A stretch of 64,000 nucleotides of DNA from Caldilineaceae bacterium (GTDB lineage Bacteria; Chloroflexota; Anaerolineae; Caldilineales; Caldilineaceae). The stretch is from the NCBI GenBank assembly GCA_026645575.1, contig JAPKMW010000016.1, positions 78,406-142,405 on the forward strand, given 5' to 3'. Shown here one piece after another: positions 9,611 through 17,432 of the stretch (the stretch's first letter is position 1; each line of letters begins with the position of its first letter). The translations under genes and the position numbers were made by a program. Below the pieces are notes generated by a model. It worked only from the letters and a program-made list of their open reading frames with translations, had not been told where the DNA came from and made no database searches.

Positions 9611-10582
9611 ATGCGTTTGCTCACTTCACAACCCCCGGCCGTTCAATCCGATTCCTATCCTACGGTGGCGACGCTACCGGCCGGTCGGGTTTGGATCGGT
9701 TGGTTTCTAGCCTTCTTTGCCTCCTTTTCCTTTAGCTTTGCCGCGCCAATTGCCCGCGGCGTTATCTTGGGGGGAATGGCGTCAACGACCTTATTGGTCT
9801 TGCGCCTTTGTATTGCCACCTTCTTCTTTGGCCTGACCATTGCGATCATGAATCCGCGTCTCTTTCTGGTTTCGCGCCAGACCTTGTTGGTCACCACCTT
9901 TGCCGGCACGACGAATGGGTTGGGGATGATGTTCTTCTTTTGGGCGCTAGAACGGGTGAATGCGTCGATTGCTTCCATGGTGATTTCGCTGATCCCGTTG
10001 GTGGTCTTGTCCTTGTTGGCGCTACGGGGGGAGCGCTTCACTTATCGCCATCTTATTCGGCTGGGGTTGGGGTTAGGCGGCGTCTACTTGCTCATTGGGC
10101 CAGGCGGGACCGTTGATCCGCATGGCGTGCTGCTGTTGATGATTGCCATTCTCTGTTTCTCCTGTCAGATTGTCATGCTCCAGTGGTATCTCAAAGGGCA
10201 AGATGTACGTACCGTTTCATTTTATATTTCGGTTGGAATGGCGGCAGTCGTCGTCATCTACTGGTTCAGCCAAGGCGCGCCCTGGCAAACGCCACCCACA
10301 CAGAGTTGGTTGTTGATCTTTGCACTGGCCTTCCTCAGCACTTTTATCGCACGTCTCTCCTTTGTGGCGGCGGTGGATCACATTGGCGGTGGCCAGATGA
10401 CTTTGCTCACCCCGCTGGAAACGTTATTGACCGTTTTCTGGTCAATGCTCTTTTTGCAAGAACATTTTACCCCCTTGCAATGGGTGGGCGGTGCGCTGGT
10501 CTTGTCGAGCGCCTTGCTGGCAATCCAGCGGCTCCATATTGCTAAGTGGCGACCACGCTGGCGTAACTGGACGCGCGTCTAA
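9611..10582 (+). CDS. DMT-superfamily (EamA) transporter
   Basis: This 323-residue protein has ten predicted membrane helices arranged as two EamA repeats. The typical loop-helix motif (ALERVNASIASMV) is in the first half and its counterpart (VDHIGGGQMTLLTPLE) in the second. EamA proteins export amino acids, metabolites or drugs; the substrate is unknown. The ATG at 9611 was chosen over upstream GTG codons because it leaves a short polar N-terminus before the first helix, as is normal for the family. It appears to be a monocistronic gene with no obvious partner. Confidence 0.88.
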   Translation: MRLLTSQPPAVQSDSYPTVATLPAGRVWIGWFLAFFASFSFSFAAPIARGVILGGMASTTLLVLRLCIATFFFGLTIAIMNPRLFLVSRQTLLVTTFAGTTNGLGMMFFFWALERVNASIASMVISLIPLVVLSLLALRGERFTYRHLIRLGLGLGGVYLLIGPGGTVDPHGVLLLMIAILCFSCQIVMLQWYLKGQDVRTVSFYISVGMAAVVVIYWFSQGAPWQTPPTQSWLLIFALAFLSTFIARLSFVAAVDHIGGGQMTLLTPLETLLTVFWSMLFLQEHFTPLQWVGGALVLSSALLAIQRLHIAKWRPRWRNWTRV

Positions 10583-10601
10583 GATAAGTAGCTCATTCAT
10601 C

Positions 10602-10631
10602 TTGTTTGACTAACTCGATACAGTTTATAAT
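10602..10631 (+). promoter_or_regulatory. Candidate sigma-70 promoter for the DUF6575 pair
   Basis: A TTGTTT -35-like box (10602-10607), an 18-nt spacer and a perfect TATAAT (10626-10631) lie 25 nt upstream of the first ATG of the pair. Confidence 0.5.
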
Positions 10632-10656
10632 GAAAAATGAACGGTAGATTGTTTGC

Positions 10657-11064
10657 ATGAAATGGCCTGCACACTTCCCAAACCAGTGTCCACCCATGGA
10701 TGCTAAACCGGCAATGGTAACTGTTTATATGTTGGCGAGTTCTCCAATATCGCCTTTAGACTTTCGTTCATTGTATGAGCGGGAGCCTGGACAACAGTTC
10801 TCTTCCCCTGATTTGCTATGCCAGGCGCATGGATTGTCAGTATTTGAAGCACTTCAGGATGTGGATAGAGTTCGGCGGCGTGTGAAACGGTTGCGTCACC
10901 AGGTTATTGCCCAAGGTCAATTAACAGAGAACGCGGGTGTTATCAAGCCAACAAGTAGCCGTTTTGGACATTCGCACCGTACTTGGTGGGTAGCGGAAGG
11001 CGTGAAAGCTTGGTTATACTTCCGCATCTTAGAAAGTAAGGAAGTGGAAAGGGAGGAACGCTAA
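10657..11064 (+). CDS. Uncharacterised basic protein, first gene of a coupled pair
   Basis: This 135-residue protein has no recognised family. Residues about 65-90 are strongly basic and helical (VDRVRRRVKRLRH), and the C-terminus is charged (KEVEREER). The central part could form a small DNA- or RNA-binding helical domain, but this is inference only. The start is uncertain: ATG codons occur at 10657 and 10696, with no strong ribosome site. Its TAA shares a base with the ATG of the DUF6575-like gene (TAATG), and GGAGG lies inside its 3' end as the downstream ribosome site. The two are therefore almost certainly co-translated. Confidence 0.6.
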   Translation: MKWPAHFPNQCPPMDAKPAMVTVYMLASSPISPLDFRSLYEREPGQQFSSPDLLCQAHGLSVFEALQDVDRVRRRVKRLRHQVIAQGQLTENAGVIKPTSSRFGHSHRTWWVAEGVKAWLYFRILESKEVEREER

Positions 11065-11483
11065 TGTTGCCGGAAAATACGATTTTAGGCACATTGACGA
11101 TATTGGAAATTTACGAATTTTATAACATGCCTGTGCTATTTGCTTGCCAGAATCGGACAGGGCAACTTTTTCTGGCCGTGTGGATTGATGAAACAACGGA
11201 TGAAAATAGTTGGCTATACGTACCGCTATCGACAGAACGCTTTGCTGCTGTGCGGCAAGCAAGGATCGACCTCCATAGCGCCTTCGTACAACCCGAAGAC
11301 ATCTTTGTCTTCAGAGTCAGTGTGTTTAAACAATTGCCCCATTCTGCCTTGGTCGAAGCGATTCATATTGAAAATCTTGACATCGACTGGGCGCCGCTAC
11401 CGGGCGAGTATTTGGACATTCCCAATTCATTGCCTCAAGTTGTCTGGGAAAATGTCGATCAACGTCTGTTAACCCATGCGTAA
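11064..11483 (+). CDS. DUF6575-like protein
   Basis: This 139-residue protein resembles DUF6575. An N-terminal beta-rich segment opens with a pattern of the form 'LGTL-ILEIYEFYN-PVLFACQN', followed by GQLFLAVWIDE and WLYVPLS. No catalytic residues are known to me for this family. The gene starts within the stop of the preceding basic protein, with GGAGG 7-11 nt upstream, so the pair forms one translation unit. Tight pairing of a small basic protein with a compact beta-rich partner is reminiscent of toxin-antitoxin or regulatory modules, but nothing in the sequence proves this. Confidence 0.65.
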   Translation: MLPENTILGTLTILEIYEFYNMPVLFACQNRTGQLFLAVWIDETTDENSWLYVPLSTERFAAVRQARIDLHSAFVQPEDIFVFRVSVFKQLPHSALVEAIHIENLDIDWAPLPGEYLDIPNSLPQVVWENVDQRLLTHA

Positions 11484-11507
11484 AGATTTCTATTGGTTGT
11501 TTGTGTA

Positions 11508-12311
11508 ATGGACGAACTCGCCCAATATAATCAAGCCCGGTGGGAAGAACTTGCTCGCGCACGGTTAGAATTTACGTTGCCCATCCTGGATCTAACAGCA
11601 GAAAGCGCCCGTCGGCGTATGGACCCGGAAGGCATTCTCGGCGCGGTTGATGGCAAACAGGTTCTCTGTCTGGCGACCGGCGGCGGCCAACAGTCGGCCA
11701 TGTTTGGGGTGCTGGGGGCGCAGGTGACTGTCCTTGATCTCTCCCCCACCCAGTTGCAGCGCGACCAGGAAGCCGCCAACCACTATGGCTATCCTGTCCG
11801 CACGGTGCAGGGGGATATGCGCGATTTGTCGGCCTTTGCCGATGGGAGCTTTGATCTCGTCTATCAAGCCTATTCGCTCAACTTTGTTCCCAGTGTGGCG
11901 CCAGTCTTTCGCGAAGTAGCCCGCGTCTTGCGACCGGGTGGCCTCTACCAGGTGCAGTGGGCCAACCCCTTTACCCAAAGCGTCGATGACCAGGCGTGGG
12001 ACGGTGAAACCTATCTGCTCCACCACCCCTATATCGACGGCTTTGAAACCTCTACTTATTACCCCACTTGGGATATTGAAGAGGCCGACGGGCGTTGGCG
12101 GCAGATTGCCAGTCCGCGCGAATTTCGCCATATTCTGAGTACGGTCGTCAATCAACTAGTCGCCCACGGTTTTGTCATTGTCCATCTAAAAGAAGCCTTG
12201 AGTGACGATCCCGACCCGGAACCTGGAACCTGGGAGCATTATAAACGGGTTGCGCCGCCCTACTTGACGCTTTGGGCGCGATTGCGACCGAATCTCTTGC
12301 TACCAACGTAG
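11508..12311 (+). CDS. Class I SAM-dependent methyltransferase (paralogue 1)
   Basis: This 267-residue protein has a Rossmann-type SAM site: motif I VLCLATGGGQQS, an acidic residue ending the second strand (TVLDLSPTQL), GDMRDL and the motif after strand 4 (FDLVYQAYSLNFV), then VARVLRPGG. It belongs to the Methyltransf_11/25 group acting on small molecules; the substrate is unknown. The ATG at 11508 was chosen because it matches the N-terminus of the paralogue at 13103 (DELAQ-N--RWE-L). About half of the aligned residues of the two proteins look identical. A P-loop gene lies between the copies. Confidence 0.88.
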   Translation: MDELAQYNQARWEELARARLEFTLPILDLTAESARRRMDPEGILGAVDGKQVLCLATGGGQQSAMFGVLGAQVTVLDLSPTQLQRDQEAANHYGYPVRTVQGDMRDLSAFADGSFDLVYQAYSLNFVPSVAPVFREVARVLRPGGLYQVQWANPFTQSVDDQAWDGETYLLHHPYIDGFETSTYYPTWDIEEADGRWRQIASPREFRHILSTVVNQLVAHGFVIVHLKEALSDDPDPEPGTWEHYKRVAPPYLTLWARLRPNLLLPT

Positions 12312-12327
12312 TGATAACAAGAACTTT

Positions 12328-12987
12328 ATGCTTCAACCAAAGGCTGGCGATTTATCACATGTCTATTGGATCGGCGGTTCACCCTGTGCCGGCAAAAGCA
12401 CAATTGCCCAAACGCTGGCCGACTGCTATCATCTCCACTACTACCAGTGTGATTCCTGGTTTGAAGCGCATCAGCAGCGTGCCCAGCCCGAACACCAGCC
12501 GGTCTTGTCTCAACTGGCCAGCCTCTCCTGCGATCAGCTTTGGCTGCCCCCGGTGGCCGAACAGGTTGCCCGTGTGCAAGCGATCTACACGGAAGAATTT
12601 GCCATGATTCTGGCCGATCTACAGGCGCTTCCTCGCACCAGACCCATTTTGGCGGAGGGGTCAGCGCTCTTGTCGGCTTGTGTCTGGCGGCATCTCGCTG
12701 ATCGACGCCGTGCGATTTGGATCACACCAACGCCAGCATTTCAACGCTTGCACTATGCCCAACGGCCTTGGGTTCATGACGTGGTGCGCACTTGTTCTGA
12801 TCCAGCTCAAGCCTTTGCCAACTGGATGGCGCGGGATGAAGCCTTTGCCCAATGGGTGAATGAGCAGGCAATGGCGTTGGGCTTTCAGGTACTCGTGGTT
12901 GACGGCAACCGTTCGCTGGCAGAAAATCAGAGCATCGTCGCAGCGTGGTTTGGCTTAGGTGTACGGGAAACACCTAAGGCATATTAA
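12328..12987 (+). CDS. P-loop NTPase/kinase-like protein
   Basis: This 219-residue protein has an N-terminal Walker A motif at about residues 16-25 (GGSPCAGKST), followed by a Cys-Asp (YYQCDSW) where small-molecule kinases often place a substrate-binding acid. A mid-protein strand (RPILAEGSALL) could supply Walker B-like function. Size and layout resemble uridine/shikimate/gluconate-type kinases or zeta-toxin-like kinases, but no subfamily can be assigned. The gene starts 16 nt after one methyltransferase and is followed by a 20-bp hairpin before the second, so it may be transcribed with the first. Confidence 0.75.
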   Translation: MLQPKAGDLSHVYWIGGSPCAGKSTIAQTLADCYHLHYYQCDSWFEAHQQRAQPEHQPVLSQLASLSCDQLWLPPVAEQVARVQAIYTEEFAMILADLQALPRTRPILAEGSALLSACVWRHLADRRRAIWITPTPAFQRLHYAQRPWVHDVVRTCSDPAQAFANWMARDEAFAQWVNEQAMALGFQVLVVDGNRSLAENQSIVAAWFGLGVRETPKAY

Positions 12988-12996
12988 AATACGTAT

Positions 12997-13044
12997 CCGT
13001 AGGGGCGTCCCCTTGCGGGCGCCTGCAAGGGGACGCCCCTACGG
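12997..13044. repeat. 20-bp perfect hairpin (GGGGCGTCCCC type)
   Basis: Perfect 20-nt arms (12997-13016 and 13025-13044) with an 8-nt loop follow the P-loop gene. The GTAGGGGCG/CGCCCCTAC ends resemble a repeat type found scattered in many environmental genomes. It probably acts as terminator. Confidence 0.85.
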
Positions 13045-13102
13045 TATGGGATATTTTATTTTTGAAAGCGCCAAATAAAATGAACAGCCAAAGGAGTTAA
13101 CC

Positions 13103-13921
13103 ATGCTTGATGAACTGGCCCAATTCAACAAAGAACGCTGGGAAGCGTTAGTCGCCTCCGGTATCCAATATAGCCGTCCCTGGCTCGATCTCGACGTGGC
13201 AACGGCGCGCCAACGGATGGACCTCTTGGGTCTGCTGGGCGATGTCACCGGCAAGCGGGTTCTTTGTTTGGGGAGCGGCGGCGGCCAGCAGTCGGCGGCT
13301 TTTGCGCTATTAGGCGCCCAGGTGACAGTACTCGACCTGACCGAAAATCAACTGGCCGGGGATCGCCTGGCTGCGGCGCATTACGGGCTACCCGTGCGCA
13401 CTGAACAGGGCGATATGCGTGATCTTGCCCGCTTTGCCGACGGCGCTTTTGATCTGGTCTATCATGGCTATTCGATCAACTTTATTCCTGATCCGACGGT
13501 GGTCTTTCAGCAGGTGACGCGGGTGTTGCAACCGGGCGGCCCTTACTTCTTACAATGGCACAATCCCTTCACCCAAGCCATTGACGAGGCTAGTTGGGAT
13601 GGGCGCGGCTACCGGATCAGCCGGCCCTATCAGGATGAGGAAATCTTGGAAGAATTTTTTGCCGAACCCAACTGGTCGGTTGAAGATGCCAGCGGTAACA
13701 AACGGCTGGTGCAAGGCCCCCGCGAATTTCGCCATACCCTTAGCACCATGATCAACGGGCTGGCCCAGTATGGTTTCCAGATTATCCGCTGCCAGGAGTT
13801 GACCACCGATGAAGCCAATCCAGCCCCCGGCTCATGGGAGCATTACAAACTGGTCACGGCGTGGATTATCGACCTCTGGACGATTTATCAGCCAAGCTCC
13901 TATCACCGCAAATTAACGTAA
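13103..13921 (+). CDS. Class I SAM-dependent methyltransferase (paralogue 2)
   Basis: This 272-residue protein is the close paralogue of the methyltransferase at 11508. It conserves motif I (VLCLGSGGGQQS), the LGAQVTVLDL strand, QGDMRDL, FDLVYHGYSINF and VTRVLQPGG, as well as the C-terminal PREFRH--ST and WEHYK motifs. AAAGGAG lies about 7 nt before the ATG. The duplication with an intervening kinase-like gene suggests two related methylation steps or dosage, but no substrate can be named. Confidence 0.88.
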   Translation: MLDELAQFNKERWEALVASGIQYSRPWLDLDVATARQRMDLLGLLGDVTGKRVLCLGSGGGQQSAAFALLGAQVTVLDLTENQLAGDRLAAAHYGLPVRTEQGDMRDLARFADGAFDLVYHGYSINFIPDPTVVFQQVTRVLQPGGPYFLQWHNPFTQAIDEASWDGRGYRISRPYQDEEILEEFFAEPNWSVEDASGNKRLVQGPREFRHTLSTMINGLAQYGFQIIRCQELTTDEANPAPGSWEHYKLVTAWIIDLWTIYQPSSYHRKLT

Positions 13922-14074
13922 GCGTAGCAAATCCGTTGCTACCTCCATCCGGTGTTGTGTTTTCCTTGCGGGAAAGTCCTGACAAAATTTTCGTTTGGTC
14001 GAGCCACCACACCTGTGCTAAAATTGCACAAGAACCACTGGATGGATCGCCTATGCTGAGGGAAAAGCAAAATT

Positions 14075-14803
14075 ATGACTGTCCTTACCAAACCAGAAAC
14101 GCGCCGACCGTCGGCCAAAGTCGAAACAACGCGGCCCGTCTCTTTCGCCAATGGCGCCATTCCGCCATTGGAAAATGGCGACCGGCTCAGTCGCGCCGAA
14201 TTTGAGCGCCGATATAAAGCCCACCCTGAAATCAAAAAAGCCGAACTTATCGAAGGAGTTGTCTACGTGGCTTCACCCGTCCGCGTCCGCCGTCATGGCG
14301 CACCGCATAGTGATATTATTGGTTGGCTTGTCGTGTATCGATCCGCTACACGGGGTGTTCATGTGGCTGATAACTCTACCTTGCAACTGGATCTCGATAA
14401 CGAGCCGCAACCCGATGTTGCGGTTTGGATCGAAGGTGGTAATGCCTATATCAACGCTGTGGATTATCTAGAAGGCGCGCCGGAATTGATTGTTGAAGTG
14501 GCCGGCAGCAGTGCATCGATTGATCTTGGTGATAAATTAACCGCTTATCGCCGGAATGGCGTGCAAGAGTATCTAGTGCTGCTCACCCATGAACGGGAAG
14601 TACGCTGGTTTAGTTGGCGCACCGGCGAAGCGGAAGAAATTCTGCCCGATGAACAAGGTATTTTACGGAGCTTTGTGCTACCGGGGTTACAATTGCACCC
14701 TGGTTTGTTCTGGCAAGGCGATATGGCTGGCGTGCTGGAGGTGTTGCAACAGGGCTTGGCGACACCGGAACACGCAGCGTTTGTGCAGCAGTTACAGCAA
14801 TAA
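14075..14803 (+). CDS. Uma2-family (DUF820) PD-(D/E)XK nuclease-like protein
   Basis: This 242-residue protein has the Uma2 core: an ELIEGVVYV strand, QPDVAV (Asp), LIVEV (Glu) and a following DKLTAYRRNGVQEY segment with the lysine and YxxxGVxEYW-like helix. These correspond to the PD-(D/E)XK metal site. The biochemical role of Uma2 proteins is not settled; they are often very numerous in Chloroflexota and Cyanobacteria. It is followed 20 nt later by the barrel/IDO pair, with which it may be co-transcribed by chance. Confidence 0.88.
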   Translation: MTVLTKPETRRPSAKVETTRPVSFANGAIPPLENGDRLSRAEFERRYKAHPEIKKAELIEGVVYVASPVRVRRHGAPHSDIIGWLVVYRSATRGVHVADNSTLQLDLDNEPQPDVAVWIEGGNAYINAVDYLEGAPELIVEVAGSSASIDLGDKLTAYRRNGVQEYLVLLTHEREVRWFSWRTGEAEEILPDEQGILRSFVLPGLQLHPGLFWQGDMAGVLEVLQQGLATPEHAAFVQQLQQ

Positions 14804-14823
14804 CCCAAAGCGGAACTCTTCCC

Positions 14824-16221
14824 ATGACCAACACCAAACGCTTTCTCGGCATCACCACCCTCAGCCCTTACATCCAAAACGAGGGCATCGACGGCATTCT
14901 AACCAACCTGATCGACCGCGCCGGCGCCACGGCGGTTGCCATCAACACCTCGGTGACGGCGCCGGCGGCGGAAGGGGTCGGTTCCTTCCAACCGCCGATT
15001 GACGCTGGCGCAAGCGTCCGTCTCTTTGATCGTCCCCTGTGGGGCAAGCAAGCGCTCTGGCTGCGCAGCGCGCCGGGGCATCAGGCCAATCTCGCTTTTT
15101 TCAACGATAGCCCCTACAAACCTCGCCCGGTGGACGATTTAACGGCGACAGCAGGGCCAATTCTCAGCGATTTTGTCACCGCCGCCAAAGGCCGGGGGCT
15201 GCGGGTTTATATCCAAACCGGCGCCACCCAACCGCCCGGTCTGCGCGCTGAAGATACGCCCCGGCTGCCCGATGGCCGTCTGCCGGTGGATCGCATGGCT
15301 GATACCGGTAGTCTCGCCAGTCCGGCCATTCGCGCCTGGAATCGCGCCTGGACGCAGGATATTTTCGCCCACTACCCTGCCATCGACGGCATCCGCCCCG
15401 ACTGGCCGGAATATCCCTGCTATAAGCTGGATGAAGCTTTTCAAGACTTTGGCGAGCCCGTGCGGGTGTGGGCCGGTGAGCATGGCTTTGACTTTGACCG
15501 GATTCAACGGGAAGTGGCCGCGTTTTACCGCTATCTCCACGGCAGCCTTACCAACACCGATCTGCTGGACTTTGCCGATCGCGATCGGGGCAAGTTCACC
15601 ATTCTGCGCCTCTACAACCAGTTCCCCGGTGTGGCCGAGTGGTTTCGGCTAAAGGCGGCGCTTTCCACCGATCTCTTGCGCGATTGGCGGGCGGCCATCA
15701 CCACCTATGGCGGCGCCGACAAAGAACTCTCCGCCAACGCGTTTATGGTTCCTTTCAGTTATATTACCGGCCTCGACTTTGCCGGCGCTGCGCAGGTGTG
15801 CGAATCCATCTCGCCCAAGCTCTATACCATGCACTGGTCCCTCATGGTCAAGTTTTGGGGCGATGTACTGTTGGCGACCAATCCGGGGTTGGAGGAACCC
15901 TTGTTGGTGCGGGCGCTGGTCAATCTGCTCGACCTGGCCGAAGAGGAAGGCGGCACACGCATCGACGACTATGGCTATCCCGCACCCGATGAACCGCACC
16001 CCATCCCCAACGAACCGCAAATGCGCAAAATCCAACAGGCCAAAACGGCAGCCGGCGGCAAAGCCAAGATTTACGCGCTGGTACATGGCTATGGCCCAGT
16101 GGATGATTTTCGCCGTCGCCTCCAACTAGTCGTCGACAGCGCAGCGGATGGCGTCTGGATCAATCGTTACGGCTATCTGAGTGATGAAAAATTGGATGTA
16201 ATTCGCGAGGTATGGCGCTAA
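14824..16221 (+). CDS. Uncharacterised protein, possible TIM-barrel hydrolase-like fold
   Basis: This 465-residue protein has no signal peptide. Regularly spaced strand-like motifs (VAINTSV, LRVYIQTGA, DGIRPDWPEYPCY, KLYTMHWSLM, KIYALVHGYGP, GVWINRYGYL) suggest an eight-stranded barrel of the glycosidase-like type. The Asp/Glu in DGIRPDWPEY would be candidate active-site acids, by inference only. Its TAA shares a base with the ATG of the IDO homologue (TAATG), so the two are translationally coupled and may act in one pathway. Family assignment was not possible by eye. Confidence 0.7.
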   Translation: MTNTKRFLGITTLSPYIQNEGIDGILTNLIDRAGATAVAINTSVTAPAAEGVGSFQPPIDAGASVRLFDRPLWGKQALWLRSAPGHQANLAFFNDSPYKPRPVDDLTATAGPILSDFVTAAKGRGLRVYIQTGATQPPGLRAEDTPRLPDGRLPVDRMADTGSLASPAIRAWNRAWTQDIFAHYPAIDGIRPDWPEYPCYKLDEAFQDFGEPVRVWAGEHGFDFDRIQREVAAFYRYLHGSLTNTDLLDFADRDRGKFTILRLYNQFPGVAEWFRLKAALSTDLLRDWRAAITTYGGADKELSANAFMVPFSYITGLDFAGAAQVCESISPKLYTMHWSLMVKFWGDVLLATNPGLEEPLLVRALVNLLDLAEEEGGTRIDDYGYPAPDEPHPIPNEPQMRKIQQAKTAAGGKAKIYALVHGYGPVDDFRRRLQLVVDSAADGVWINRYGYLSDEKLDVIREVWR

Positions 16222-17381
16222 TGAGCGAACTTGCTGTCCGTGATTTTTACCGCAATTTCAGTCGTGGGTTTCTTCCGCTGGTCGATCCCCTGCTGCGTTT
16301 ACCTGCCGTCTTTGACGCCTGGGAAGCGGTGGGGCGCGCCTTGCCCAAACTCAACCTGAGCAACTATTTGCGTTCTACCGTCGATGCACTACCCCCCTTT
16401 CCCGTCGAATCATTACAAACGACACGTGATCTGGAACGGGCCATGACCTTACTCTCCTTTCTGGCAAACAGTTATGTCTTTGCCCCGGATCAACCCGTCG
16501 CCCGTCAACTGCCCGCCAACCTGGCGCGTGGCTGGGTGGCCGTTGCCAACCGACTGGGGCGTCCACCGATGCTCACCTACGCCTCCCATGCGCTTTACAA
16601 CTGGCGCCGAATCGATCCTAACGGGCCGCTTGCCCTGGGCAACTTAACCTTGATCCAAAATTTCCTCGGCGGTATGGACGAAGAGTGGTTTACGATGGTG
16701 CATGTCAACATCGAAGCCGCAGCGGGGCGTGGATTGGCGGTGCTGCTGCCCGCACAAAAGGCGGTTGAGCAGGACGATGCAACGGCCCTGGAAGGCTATT
16801 TAGGCGAAATTGCCGCCACCCTCCAGACGCTACATGACCTCCTGTCGCGGATGCCGGAACGCTGTGATCCCCACATCTATTACCATCGCGTCCGCCCCTG
16901 GATCTTTGGCTGGAAAGACAACCCCCAACTCCCCGGCGGGATGATCTACACCGGCGTCCCCGACTTTGGCGACCAACCCCAACAATTCCGCGGTGAAACC
17001 GGCGCACAGAGCAGTGTGATCTATGCCTTTGATGCCGTGCTGGGCATCGATCATGAGTTTGACGCCATGCGCGCCTACTTGCTGGAGATGCGTGACTATA
17101 TGCCGGTGCAAGATCGCACCTTTATCGAATTGTTGGAACAAGGTCCTTCTGTGCGGGCCTATGTTGCCGAACGCAAGGCAACCAAACCCTCACTACGTGA
17201 CGTATACAACCACTGCATCGAAAAGCTCCAGCAATTTCGTCAGTTGCATATTGAGTATGCCGCCCTCTACATCATCAAACCGGCGCAAGGCGCGCAACAG
17301 GGCGAAGTCGGCACCGGTGGCACCCCCTTTACCGTCTATCTGAAAAAACATATCCAGGAAACCAAGAGCCATTACCTGTGA
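16221..17381 (+). CDS. Indoleamine 2,3-dioxygenase family haem protein
   Basis: This 386-residue protein matches the IDO family, which opens the indole ring of tryptophan to give N-formylkynurenine. Visible signatures are RPWIFGWKDNPQL, a TGAQSSV motif where eukaryotic IDO has AGQSS, YLLEMRDYMP, and the C-terminal GTGGTPF loop that closes over the substrate. The proximal haem ligand is predicted at His343 (QLHIEYA), aligned with His346 of human IDO1. One signature residue differs: Asp replaces His in the MPVQDR segment. ATG 16221 was chosen over 16212 because of the TAATG junction with the preceding gene. The substrate in bacteria is not certain. Confidence 0.88.
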   Translation: MSELAVRDFYRNFSRGFLPLVDPLLRLPAVFDAWEAVGRALPKLNLSNYLRSTVDALPPFPVESLQTTRDLERAMTLLSFLANSYVFAPDQPVARQLPANLARGWVAVANRLGRPPMLTYASHALYNWRRIDPNGPLALGNLTLIQNFLGGMDEEWFTMVHVNIEAAAGRGLAVLLPAQKAVEQDDATALEGYLGEIAATLQTLHDLLSRMPERCDPHIYYHRVRPWIFGWKDNPQLPGGMIYTGVPDFGDQPQQFRGETGAQSSVIYAFDAVLGIDHEFDAMRAYLLEMRDYMPVQDRTFIELLEQGPSVRAYVAERKATKPSLRDVYNHCIEKLQQFRQLHIEYAALYIIKPAQGAQQGEVGTGGTPFTVYLKKHIQETKSHYL

Positions 17382-17385
17382 TCGC

Positions 17386-17418
17386 CTGGGAGCGCCGCCA
17401 GGATGGCGGCGCTCCCAG
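17386..17418. repeat. 14-bp perfect hairpin between IDO and aminotransferase genes
   Basis: Arms CTGGGAGCGCCGCC / GGCGGCGCTCCCAG (17386-17399 and 17405-17418) surround a 5-nt loop, five bases after the IDO stop and just before the next ribosome site. It may act as attenuator or terminator. Confidence 0.8.
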
Positions 17419-17432
17419 AGCAAGGAGAGAAC

